From assembly GCA_934373235.1 (NCBI GenBank), contig CAKROW010000113.1:1-6050 (forward strand): a DNA stretch of 6,050 nt. Reading direction: 5' to 3'. The position numbers were made by a program, and so were the translations under genes. This document shows, in pieces, positions 1 through 6,050 of the stretch. The stretch's first letter is position 1. The number at the start of each line of letters is the position of its first letter. The notes under the pieces are model-generated. The model saw nothing but the letters and a program-made list of their open reading frames with translations. It ran no database searches and was not told the origin of the DNA. The DNA is from an uncultured Blautia sp. (lineage in GTDB: Bacteria; Bacillota; Clostridia; Lachnospirales; Lachnospiraceae).

Positions 1-273
1 GTTATCAGGCAGGCAGCCTCTGATATAGGACTTGCATTTCAGATCCAGGACGATATCCTGGATGTGACCAGCAGCCAGGAGGAGCTGGGCAAGCCGGTAC
101 ACAGCGATGAGAAGAACAATAAAGTGACCTATGTAAGCCTTATGGGAGCAGAAAAAGCTTCCCGTAAGGTGAAAGAGCTTTCAGATCATGCGGTGGAAAT
201 GATCCGAAGCCTTGACAGGGAGGATGAGTTTCTGGTTCTTCTTGTGGAGAGCCTTGTAAGCCGCAGAAAATAG
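1..273 (+). CDS. ispA: Polyprenyl (farnesyl/geranyl) diphosphate synthase, C-terminal part (5' end cut by window edge)
   Basis: Frame 1 is open from the first base to a TAG at 271-273, giving the last 90 residues of a trans-isoprenyl diphosphate synthase. The visible part carries the second aspartate-rich motif, FQIQDDILD (residues 13-21 of the fragment), which binds the Mg2+-diphosphate of the substrate. It is followed by a GKP...K-x-TY segment (about residues 29-44), the usual helix after that motif, and a closing LVESLVSRRK tail typical of the family. The enzyme condenses isopentenyl diphosphate with allylic diphosphates in the cytosol to make C15 (or C10/C20) prenyl diphosphates for undecaprenyl and quinone-type lipids. 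Chain length is set near the first Asp-rich motif, which lies outside the window, so the ispA name rests partly on the neighbouring dxs. The internal GTG at 64 is not a real start, because the conserved motif lies upstream of it. Confidence 0.93.
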   Translation, partial: VIRQAASDIGLAFQIQDDILDVTSSQEELGKPVHSDEKNNKVTYVSLMGAEKASRKVKELSDHAVEMIRSLDREDEFLVLLVESLVSRRK

Positions 274-292
274 AAACAAAGGAAGGATACCA

Positions 293-2158
293 ATGATTCT
301 GGAAAAAATTAAAAAGCCAAATGACATCCACAAAGTTGCTTTGGCGGACTTCCCCAGACTTGCGGAAGAAATCAGGAGCTTTTTGATCCAGACAGTAAGT
401 GAGACAGGAGGTCATCTGGCCTCCAATCTGGGTGCGGTAGAGCTGACGCTTGCTTTGCACAATGTGCTTGATCTTCCCAAGGACAAGCTGATCTGGGATG
501 TGGGACATCAGGCTTATACACATAAGATATTGACAGGCCGTAAGGAGGGATTTGCCCATCTGCGCCAGGAGGGCGGCATGAGCGGATTCCCAAAGCGAAG
601 TGAGAGCGATTGTGATGCGTTTGATACAGGACACAGTTCCAACTCCATATCTGCAGGTCTTGGCTATGTACATGCCAGGGACCTTAAGGGAGAGGATTAC
701 CATGTTGTCTCTGTTATCGGGGATGGAGCTCTGACAGGAGGAATGGCCTACGAGGCGCTGAACAATGCGGCAGAGCTTAAGACCAATTTTATTATTATCC
801 TTAACGATAACAATATGTCCATTTCCAAAAATGTAGGAGGAATGTCCACCTACCTGAGTGCCTTGCGTACAGCGGAGGCTTACACGGGAATGAAGATCGG
901 TGTGACCAAATCCCTGAAAAAGATTCCACATGTTGGCACTACTGTGGTGGATACGGTCCGCAGGACAAAGAGCAGCATCAAACAGCTTATCATACCGGGG
1001 ATGCTGTTTGAAAATATGGGACTGACTTATCTGGGGCCGGTTAACGGCCATAACATGAGACATATGATGCGGCTTTTTAATGAGGCCAAACGGGTGGAAG
1101 GTCCTGTGATCGTTCATGTCCTCACACAGAAAGGGCGGGGCTATGCACCGGCCTGTGCACATCCGGAGAGATTTCACGGTACAGGACCTTTTGAGATCAG
1201 TACCGGTAAATCTACAGTGAAAAAGACAGATCCGTCTTATACGGATGTGTTTTCCAGAGCATTATGTAAGGCAGGAGAGTGTAACCGCAGGGTAGTAGCT
1301 ATTACAGCGGCTATGCCGGAGGGAACAGGGCTTGACCGGTTCCGGCGCAAATTCCCGGAACGTTTTTTTGATGTGGGGATCGCAGAACAGCATGCAGTAA
1401 CTTTTGGAGCAGGACTGGCACTGGGTGGGATGATCCCGGTGGTAGCTGTATACTCTTCATTTTTGCAGCGTGGTATGGATCAGATCCTTCATGATGTGTG
1501 TATGCAGAATCTTCATGTGATCTTTGCTGTTGACAGAGCAGGATTTGTGGGAGCAGATGGGGAGACTCATCACGGATGCTTTGACCTTTCCTATCTTTCC
1601 ATGATGCCAAATATGACAGTGCTGGCTCCAAAGAATGACCGGGAGCTTGAGATGATGCTGGAATATGCAATAAATGCAGATGGCCCCTGTGCCATCCGTT
1701 ATCCCAAGGGCAATGCCTGGAAAGGACTTGAAGAAAATCTGCCTCCTGTGGAAAAAGGCAGAAGTGAGATGATCTTTCAGGGCAGCAAGGTGGCGGTGAT
1801 CGGTGTGGGAAGCATGATGGAGGCCTGTTATAAAGCCCGGGAGGATTTAAGAGAAAAAGGCATGGAGATCACACTTGTAAATGCCCGTTTTGTAAAGCCT
1901 CTGGACACACAGCTTCTGGACAGTCTTGCCGGAAATCACAGCCTGGTGGTAACAGTGGAGGAAAATGTAAAAAGTGGTGGTTATGGAGAGCATGTCTCTT
2001 CCTATATGGAGGCCTGTCATCCGCAGGTTCAGGTTATTAATCTGGCTGTGGGAGATCAGTTTGTGGAACAGGGCAGTATAAAGAGTCTCCGGGCAAAGGC
2101 AGGACTGGATCCTGATAGTATTGTGCAGGCAGTAGAGGAGAAAATAAAAATAAAATGA
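293..2158 (+). CDS. dxs: 1-deoxy-D-xylulose-5-phosphate synthase (DXS)
   Basis: The 621-residue protein has the full length of a DXS. This thiamine-diphosphate enzyme joins pyruvate and glyceraldehyde 3-phosphate in the first step of the MEP isoprenoid pathway. The ATG follows GGAAGG (281-286) at good spacing. Visible signatures are GGHLASNLG (39-47), DTGHSS (111-116), the GDG of the ThDP/Mg site (143-145) with NDNNMSIS (171-178, N173 the expected metal ligand), FHGTGPF (294-300), and DVGIAEQH (360-367) with catalytic Glu365, equivalent to E370 in E. coli. DRAGFVGADGETHHG (414-428) forms the substrate pocket, RYPKG is at 469-473, and a transketolase C-terminal domain runs from about 497. One departure is GPVNGHN at 249-255, where GPxDGHD/N is usual (see findings). 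All key catalytic residues are present, so the enzyme should be active. It is preceded by ispA and overlaps tlyA by four bases. A terminator-like hairpin lies inside the gene at 1339-1369. Confidence 0.98.
   Translation: MILEKIKKPNDIHKVALADFPRLAEEIRSFLIQTVSETGGHLASNLGAVELTLALHNVLDLPKDKLIWDVGHQAYTHKILTGRKEGFAHLRQEGGMSGFPKRSESDCDAFDTGHSSNSISAGLGYVHARDLKGEDYHVVSVIGDGALTGGMAYEALNNAAELKTNFIIILNDNNMSISKNVGGMSTYLSALRTAEAYTGMKIGVTKSLKKIPHVGTTVVDTVRRTKSSIKQLIIPGMLFENMGLTYLGPVNGHNMRHMMRLFNEAKRVEGPVIVHVLTQKGRGYAPACAHPERFHGTGPFEISTGKSTVKKTDPSYTDVFSRALCKAGECNRRVVAITAAMPEGTGLDRFRRKFPERFFDVGIAEQHAVTFGAGLALGGMIPVVAVYSSFLQRGMDQILHDVCMQNLHVIFAVDRAGFVGADGETHHGCFDLSYLSMMPNMTVLAPKNDRELEMMLEYAINADGPCAIRYPKGNAWKGLEENLPPVEKGRSEMIFQGSKVAVIGVGSMMEACYKAREDLREKGMEITLVNARFVKPLDTQLLDSLAGNHSLVVTVEENVKSGGYGEHVSSYMEACHPQVQVINLAVGDQFVEQGSIKSLRAKAGLDPDSIVQAVEEKIKIK
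1339..1369 (+). terminator. Terminator-like hairpin with seven-T run inside dxs
   Basis: GTTCCGG (1339-1345) and CCGGAAC (1355-1361) form a perfect seven-base-pair stem, five of them G-C, with a nine-base loop. One G then separates it from TTTTTTT (1363-1369). This is the shape of a weak to moderate intrinsic terminator in the transcribed direction. It codes for part of the conserved FPERFFDVG segment of DXS, so amino acid constraint may explain much of it. Whether RNA polymerase stops here is unknown. Confidence 0.3.
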
Positions 2159-2967
2159 AAAAAAGACTGGATATCCTGATGATGGAGCAGGGACTTGCCC
2201 CATCCAGGGAAAAGGCAAAAGCATATATCATGTCTGGTGATGTGTATGTCAACGGACAGAAAGAAGACAAAGCAGGAACCATGTTCGTGGATACTGTGAA
2301 GATCGAGGTAAGAGGAAATACTCTTCCCTATGTAAGCCGTGGAGGACTGAAGCTTGAAAAGGCCATGAATAATTTCGGTGTTACACTGACAGATAAGGTA
2401 TGTATGGATGTGGGAGCTTCCACCGGAGGTTTTACAGACTGTATGCTTCAGAACGGAGCTGTGAAGGTATATGCCATTGATGTAGGGTACGGACAGCTTG
2501 ACTGGAAACTTCGCAATGACCCCAGGGTGATCTGTATGGAAAAGACCAATATCCGCTATGTGGTTCCGGAAGATATTGAGGAACCGGCGGCTTTTTCATC
2601 TATTGACGTTTCTTTTATATCTCTGACCAAGGTTCTTCTTCCTGTACGGAATCTTCTTACTGAGGATGGAGAGATCGTATGCCTTATCAAGCCTCAGTTT
2701 GAGGCGGGAAGAGAAAAGGTGGGCAAAAAAGGCGTTGTCCGTGATCCGGCAGTACATCAGGAAGTGATCGAAAAAGTGCGTGACTATGCCATGAGTATTT
2801 CCATGGAGCCATGTCATCTTTCTTTCTCACCGATCAAGGGACCAGAGGGAAATATCGAGTATCTTCTTCATCTTAAGAAACATCCGGAAGGAGCAGAGGT
2901 CCCCATGAGCCTTGAAGTATCTGTGGAGGATGTGGTAAAGGAAGCCCACGGTGAGCTTGATACTTAA
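2155..2967 (+). CDS. tlyA: TlyA-family S4-domain rRNA 2'-O-methyltransferase
   Basis: This 270-residue protein has an N-terminal S4 RNA-binding domain (about 1-60, with RLDILMMEQGLAPSREKA and SGDVYVNG) joined by PYVSRGG (58-64) to an FtsJ-like Rossmann methyltransferase domain. The SAM-binding motif I is DVGASTGGFTD (85-95). The FtsJ-type tetrad can be placed as K66, D151 (in IDVSF), K179 (in LIKPQFE) and E235 (in GNIEYL). The family methylates the 2'-OH of a cytidine in 23S rRNA (C1920 in E. coli numbering), and some members also methylate C1409 of 16S rRNA. The sequence alone does not say which applies here. Older 'hemolysin A' labels for this family are not supported by the fold. The start shares the ATGA overlap with the dxs stop. 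The nearest Shine-Dalgarno (GAGGAG, 2135-2140) is 14 bases away, so translation is probably coupled to dxs. An acidic tail of about 30 residues follows the catalytic domain. Confidence 0.93.
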   Translation: MKKRLDILMMEQGLAPSREKAKAYIMSGDVYVNGQKEDKAGTMFVDTVKIEVRGNTLPYVSRGGLKLEKAMNNFGVTLTDKVCMDVGASTGGFTDCMLQNGAVKVYAIDVGYGQLDWKLRNDPRVICMEKTNIRYVVPEDIEEPAAFSSIDVSFISLTKVLLPVRNLLTEDGEIVCLIKPQFEAGREKVGKKGVVRDPAVHQEVIEKVRDYAMSISMEPCHLSFSPIKGPEGNIEYLLHLKKHPEGAEVPMSLEVSVEDVVKEAHGELDT

Positions 2968-2982
2968 AGGGACTGAAAGATT

Positions 2983-3843
2983 ATGGACAGATTTTATATT
3001 ATAACAAACGGCGATAAAGATCCGGGACTTACTTTTTCCAGAAAGATCGTTTCCTACCTGGAGGAAAGAGGCGCGGCCTGTCATGTTCAGCAGGCAGAGC
3101 AGAAGATGGAAGGCGCATATCATTATACAGATCCGGATAAGATTCCGGAGGGGACTCAGTGTATTATTGTCCTGGGAGGAGACGGAACTCTTCTCCAGGC
3201 GGCAAGAGATGTGGTACACAAAGATATCCCGCTTCTGGGTATTAATCTGGGAACCCTGGGTTTTCTTGCCGAGGTGGACAGACAGTCAGTGTATCCGGCA
3301 CTTGACCGTCTTCTGGCAGGGGATTATGAACTGGAAGAGCGGATGATGCTGGAGGGAACTGTATACAGAGATGATCAGGTAATGGGAAAAGATATTGCCC
3401 TTAATGACATTGTGATCAGCAGGGATGGACACCTCCGCGTGGTGCGGTTTAAAAATTATGTCAATAAAGAGTATATGAATTCCTATAATGCAGATGGTAT
3501 CATTGTAGCTACACCAACAGGTTCCACAGGTTACAGTCTGTCAGCAGGTGGACCGGTGGTATCCCCAAGCGCATCCATGTCTATCATGACACCGATCGCA
3601 CCTCATACCATGAATACCAGAAGCATTATCCTTTCTGCAGAGGATGAGATAACTGTTGAGATGGGAGAAGGTCGCCACAACACCCTGGAAAAGGGTCTTG
3701 CATCTTTTGACGGGGATACGGAGATTCCCATGATCACAGGGGACCGCATTGTAATACGCAGAGCATCAGTAAAGACCAAAATACTTAAGCTGAACCATTT
3801 AAGCTTTGTTGAGGTTCTGAGACAAAAAATGAGCAATAGCTGA
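2983..3843 (+). CDS. nadK: NAD kinase
   Basis: The 286-residue protein is an ATP- or polyphosphate-NAD kinase, which phosphorylates NAD+ to NADP+ in the cytosol. The diagnostic GGDGT is at 65-69 (catalytic D67), in a normal N-terminal domain. It is followed by GINLGTLGFLAE (87-97), the NAD-contacting ALND (139-142; the family usually has NE, here ND), and YNADGIIVATPTGSTGYSLS (168-187). A Gly-rich AGGPVVSP (188-195) and SFDGD (241-245) close the second domain. Length and order match ordinary bacterial NadK, and nothing is missing. The ATG lies 15 bases after the tlyA stop, with AAAGGGA (2966-2972) as a somewhat distant ribosome binding site that partly overlaps that stop codon. NADPH derived from its product is used by DXR in the same pathway as dxs, which may explain the linkage, but that is inference. 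Confidence 0.97.
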   Translation: MDRFYIITNGDKDPGLTFSRKIVSYLEERGAACHVQQAEQKMEGAYHYTDPDKIPEGTQCIIVLGGDGTLLQAARDVVHKDIPLLGINLGTLGFLAEVDRQSVYPALDRLLAGDYELEERMMLEGTVYRDDQVMGKDIALNDIVISRDGHLRVVRFKNYVNKEYMNSYNADGIIVATPTGSTGYSLSAGGPVVSPSASMSIMTPIAPHTMNTRSIILSAEDEITVEMGEGRHNTLEKGLASFDGDTEIPMITGDRIVIRRASVKTKILKLNHLSFVEVLRQKMSNS

Positions 3844-3846
3844 TCC

Positions 3847-3852
3847 AGGAGG
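3847..3852 (+). promoter_or_regulatory. Ribosome binding site of argR (supports the TTG start)
   Basis: AGGAGG is a perfect Shine-Dalgarno core, seven bases before the TTG at 3860-3862. No ATG or GTG in the same frame lies close by, and the protein read from this TTG starts with KLARHEKIIELI, the normal ArgR N-terminus. This fixes the non-ATG start. Confidence 0.9.
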
Positions 3853-3865
3853 TTTCAAATTGAAA
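3853..3865. repeat. Perfect inverted repeat over the argR start codon
   Basis: TTTCAA-A-TTGAAA is two six-base arms around one central base. The right arm begins with the TTG start codon and the left arm abuts the Shine-Dalgarno. It does not match an ARG box (TGAAT-N4-ATTCA), since the half sites are arranged the other way round. It could be a protein-binding site, a weak RNA hairpin (four-base stem UUUC/GAAA, extended by two G-U pairs into the end of AGGAGG), or chance in an A/T-rich stretch. Confidence 0.35.
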
Positions 3866-4321
3866 TTAGCGAGACATGAAAAGATCATCGAACTGATCCG
3901 GCAGTATGAGATTGACACACAGGAGGAGCTTGCTGTGAGACTGAACGAGGCCGGATTCAAGGTGACACAGGCTACAGTTTCCAGAGATATCAGAGCTCTC
4001 AAAATGACCAAGGTGGCAGGAAGCAACGGAAAGTCCCGTTATGCGATCCTGGAGAATCATTCACCGGATATCCTTGGGGACAAATATGCCAGGATTCTCA
4101 AGGATGCGGTTCTGTCCATGGACAGCGGACAAAATATCGTAGTGGTAAAGACCATATCAGGAATGGCAATGGCAGCGGCTGCAGCTCTTGATGCAATGAA
4201 GTGGCCGGAGATCCTGGGATGTATAGCAGGAGATGATACCATCATGTGTGTGGTGAAAACCTCTGAACAGGCACCGGGTGTGATCCAGAAGCTTGCCGGG
4301 ATCTTGTCACGGGGAAAATAA
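3860..4321 (+). CDS. argR: Arginine repressor ArgR (AhrC family)
   Basis: The 153-residue protein matches the usual ArgR length. The N-terminal winged helix-turn-helix (about 1-70) contains TQEELAVRLNEAGF (20-33) and the recognition helix TQATVSRDIRAL (36-47) with the family's invariant Ser41-Arg42. The C-terminal hexamerisation and arginine-binding domain (about 80-150) holds SGMAMAAAAALDAM (100-113) and ILGCIAGDDTIMCVV (118-132), in which the GDDT aspartates (125-126) contact L-arginine. Known relatives are hexamers that bind ARG boxes when arginine is plentiful, repressing arginine synthesis and in some species activating catabolism. Translation starts at TTG (3860-3862) behind a perfect AGGAGG. 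The gene lies 16 bases after nadK and 21 before recN, as in the Bacillus ahrC-recN pair. No ARG box is seen in front of it, so autoregulation is not supported from this window. The more common PGNA motif reads SGMA here. Confidence 0.96.
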   Translation: MKLARHEKIIELIRQYEIDTQEELAVRLNEAGFKVTQATVSRDIRALKMTKVAGSNGKSRYAILENHSPDILGDKYARILKDAVLSMDSGQNIVVVKTISGMAMAAAAALDAMKWPEILGCIAGDDTIMCVVKTSEQAPGVIQKLAGILSRGK

Positions 4322-4342
4322 ACAGCAAAAAGAAAGGACATT

Positions 4343-6028
4343 ATGTTAGTACATCTGCATGTAAAAAATCTTGCACTGATAGAGGAAACAGAGGTGGAAT
4401 TCGGACCTGGGCTTAACATTCTCACAGGTGAGACCGGAGCCGGAAAATCCATTCTGTTAGGTTCCATACAGCTTATACTAGGCGGAAAAACATCCAGGAG
4501 CATGATCAGGGAAAATGCTTCATATGCACTGGTCGAGCTTTTGTTTCAGGTAGAAAACACAAAAGCGAAGGAGTCCCTTGCTGCACTTGACATTTATCCG
4601 GAGGACGGACAGGTGTTAATGTCACGTAAGATCATGGACGGCAGAAGTATCAACAAGATCAACGGGGAGACAAGCACTGTAAGCCAGATGAAGGCAGCAG
4701 CAGCCTGTCTCCTTGATATTCACGGGCAGCATGAGCACCAGTCACTTCTTTACAGTGACAGGCAGTTGTCCATTCTGGACGTTTACGGAAAAGAGCAGGT
4801 TATCCCTGCAAAAGAGAAAGTAAACTCCGCATACAGAGAATACAGGAAGCTTTTGTCAGAACTTCAGGCTCTTGATATGGATGAGGAACAGAGAAACCGG
4901 GAAAGTGCATTTCTGGAATTTGAGATCAACGAGATCCAGGATGCCGGTCTTATTCCCGGAGAAGATGAGGAACTGGAGCAGAGATACCGTAAGCTTGTCA
5001 ATGCCAGAAGGATCCTGGAAGCAGTCCAGACGGTACACAAAATGACTGGCTTTGAGGGCGGAGCTGGGGATATGACAGGGGAAGGTGTGAGAACACTTTC
5101 CGGTGTGATGGAGTTTGATGAGGAACTGAAGTCCCTTTCAGAATCACTGGGAGAAATCGATGCACTTCTGGGGGATTTTAACAGGGAACTTTCTTCCTAC
5201 ATAGACGGTCTGACATTTGATGACGAAACTTTTTATGAAACAGAAAAAAGACTGGATGTGATCAATGGTCTGAAAGCCAAGTATGGAAGCCAGATTCCTG
5301 AGATCCTTTCTTATCAGAAGACACAGCAGGAAAAACTGGATAAATTACAAAAATATGACGAAAATTTCCAGGAGCTTAAAAAGAAACTTGCCACATCAGA
5401 AGAAAAACTGGAAAAAGTTTCGGATGAATTATCTTCTGTCAGGAAAGAATACAGTCATAAGCTCAGTGAAAAGATCACAGAAGGCTTAAAAGAACTGAAT
5501 TTTGCTGATGTTGATTTTGCCATTCGCTTTGATCGGAGGAAAAATTATACAGAAAACGGATTTGATACCATTGAATATGAAATTTCCACAAATCCGGGAG
5601 AAAGCAGGAAACCTCTGGGACAGATCGTCTCAGGTGGTGAGCTATCCAGGATCATGCTTGCAATTAAGGCGATTCTGGCTGACAAAGATCAGATTGATAC
5701 CCTGATCTTTGATGAGATCGACACAGGTATCAGTGGCCGTACTGCCCAGAAAGTCTCCGAAAAAATGGCAGATATCGGAAGACACAGACAGATCTTATGT
5801 ATTACCCATCTGCCTCAGATCGCGGCTATGGCAGATACACATTTTGAGATTGAAAAACATGTGGAAGATTCGGAGACCATCACACAGATCCATCCGCTGG
5901 AAGGTGGTGAATCCATCCGGGAGCTTGCCAGACTTCTTGGAGGGGCCGAGATCACACAGGCAGTTCTTCAGAATGCGGGTGAGATGAAACAATTGGCACA
6001 GCAGTATAAAAATACAAGATTTAAATAA
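4343..6028 (+). CDS. recN: DNA repair protein RecN (SMC-like ATPase)
   Basis: The complete 561-residue RecN is an SMC-like ABC ATPase that acts on the nucleoid early in double-strand break repair. The N-terminal half carries LNILTGETGAGKS (25-36, Walker A GETGAGKS at 29-36) and DIHGQHEHQSLL (125-136, the RecN Q-loop region). The middle (about 155-375) is charged, with Lys, Glu and Leu-rich helical stretches consistent with two short coiled-coil arms. These flank a less regular glycine-containing section around 235-255. The C-terminal half carries the ABC signature VSGGELSR (429-436), Walker B LIFDEIDTGISG (454-465, Glu457 the likely catalytic residue) and the H-loop THLPQIA (488-494). Head domains are therefore intact. 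The ATG follows AGAAAGGA (4331-4338). No CGAAC-N4-GTTCG-like LexA site is visible in the 21-base gap after argR. The stop TAA is followed by 22 bases that hold only a tiny inverted repeat. Confidence 0.98.
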   Translation: MLVHLHVKNLALIEETEVEFGPGLNILTGETGAGKSILLGSIQLILGGKTSRSMIRENASYALVELLFQVENTKAKESLAALDIYPEDGQVLMSRKIMDGRSINKINGETSTVSQMKAAAACLLDIHGQHEHQSLLYSDRQLSILDVYGKEQVIPAKEKVNSAYREYRKLLSELQALDMDEEQRNRESAFLEFEINEIQDAGLIPGEDEELEQRYRKLVNARRILEAVQTVHKMTGFEGGAGDMTGEGVRTLSGVMEFDEELKSLSESLGEIDALLGDFNRELSSYIDGLTFDDETFYETEKRLDVINGLKAKYGSQIPEILSYQKTQQEKLDKLQKYDENFQELKKKLATSEEKLEKVSDELSSVRKEYSHKLSEKITEGLKELNFADVDFAIRFDRRKNYTENGFDTIEYEISTNPGESRKPLGQIVSGGELSRIMLAIKAILADKDQIDTLIFDEIDTGISGRTAQKVSEKMADIGRHRQILCITHLPQIAAMADTHFEIEKHVEDSETITQIHPLEGGESIRELARLLGGAEITQAVLQNAGEMKQLAQQYKNTRFK

Positions 6029-6050
6029 GACATTTGTCACATACTAAGAG

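Larger units (their letters stand above)
1..6028 (+). other. Probable single operon ispA-dxs-tlyA-nadK-argR-recN (both ends possibly outside window)
   Basis: All six genes face the same way with gaps of 19, -4, 15, 16 and 21 bases, too short for independent promoters and terminators. Each start except tlyA has its own near-canonical ribosome binding site, while tlyA overlaps dxs by ATGA. The order parallels the Bacillus ispA-dxs-yqxC-ahrC-recN cluster, with nadK added between tlyA and argR. Internal promoters inside coding sequences cannot be excluded. Confidence 0.8.

Noticed and set aside
1035..1049. GGCCG/CGGCC hairpin with five-base loop in dxs
   Set aside because: It has no following T run and encodes the constrained GPVNGHN motif. 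A five-base-pair stem in coding sequence is expected by chance.
140..1177. A 345-codon open frame on the minus strand opposite ispA and dxs
   Set aside because: It lies wholly against well-conserved coding sequence, its translation shows no recognisable domain, and it is rich in Cys, His and Ser as expected from antisense reading. It is a shadow of dxs.
1361..1371. T_TTT_TTT heptamer in exact -1 frameshift phase inside dxs
   Set aside because: A -1 slip would meet TGA at 1369-1371 at once and cut the protein before the catalytic Glu. The Phe-Phe pair is conserved in DXS. No clear downstream stimulatory structure is seen, so programmed frameshifting is unlikely.
2158..2165. Seven-A run at the start of tlyA as a slippery site
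   Set aside because: The codon phase (AAA AAA AGA) does not form a standard slippery heptamer, and Lys-rich N-termini coded by AAA are common.
3420..3460. CCGC-GTGGT-GCGG hairpin followed by TTTAAAAATT in nadK
   Set aside because: The stem is only four base pairs and the T run is three. It is not a credible terminator.
3484..3489. Perfect TATAAT hexamer inside nadK as a possible internal promoter for argR-recN
   Set aside because: No acceptable TTGACA-like hexamer lies 16-18 bases upstream and there is no extended -10 TG. The bases encode the conserved SYNADG residues.
5570..5592. ARG-box-like TGAAT in recN
   Set aside because: Only one half site fits. The expected ATTCA at the right spacing is absent, and the position inside recN makes no regulatory sense.
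6029..6038. GACA-TT-TGTC inverted repeat just after recN as a terminator or operator
   Set aside because: The arms are four bases, the loop is two, there is no T run, and the window ends 12 bases later. Nothing can be concluded.

Overview
The window looks like housekeeping DNA from a Gram-positive, spore-forming-type Firmicute, most likely a Clostridia/Lachnospiraceae-like organism. This is inferred from strong AGGAGG/GGAAGG-type ribosome binding sites, the gene order, and protein signatures such as the ArgR C-terminal core and the TlyA and NadK sequences. No species can be named from the sequence alone.

Layout: six genes, all on the + strand, almost without gaps. They are the 3' end of a polyprenyl (farnesyl/geranyl) diphosphate synthase (ispA, 1-273, cut by the window edge), 1-deoxy-D-xylulose-5-phosphate synthase (dxs, 293-2158), a TlyA-family rRNA methyltransferase (2155-2967), NAD kinase (nadK, 2983-3843), the arginine repressor (argR, TTG start, 3860-4321) and the DNA repair ATPase RecN (4343-6028). 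Spacings are 19, -4 (ATGA overlap), 15, 16 and 21 bases. No full promoter or conventional intergenic terminator is visible between the genes, so the window reads as the interior of one long operon. The last 22 bases after recN are non-coding as far as they go. In Bacillus and related spore formers this cluster continues to spoIVB-spo0A, but that lies outside the window.

How the genes fit together: dxs and ispA are the first and a late step of isoprenoid precursor synthesis by the MEP route. NadK makes the NADP+ whose reduced form the MEP pathway uses at the next step (DXR). TlyA modifies rRNA, ArgR senses arginine, and RecN acts in double-strand break repair. The grouping is an old, conserved synteny rather than a single pathway.

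I found no mobile element, CRISPR array, RNA gene or defence system, and no evidence of an undescribed system. The items most worth a second look are small. One is a terminator-like hairpin plus seven-T run inside the dxs coding sequence. Others are a perfect inverted repeat centred on the argR TTG start codon, and an Asp-to-Asn change in a DXS signature motif.
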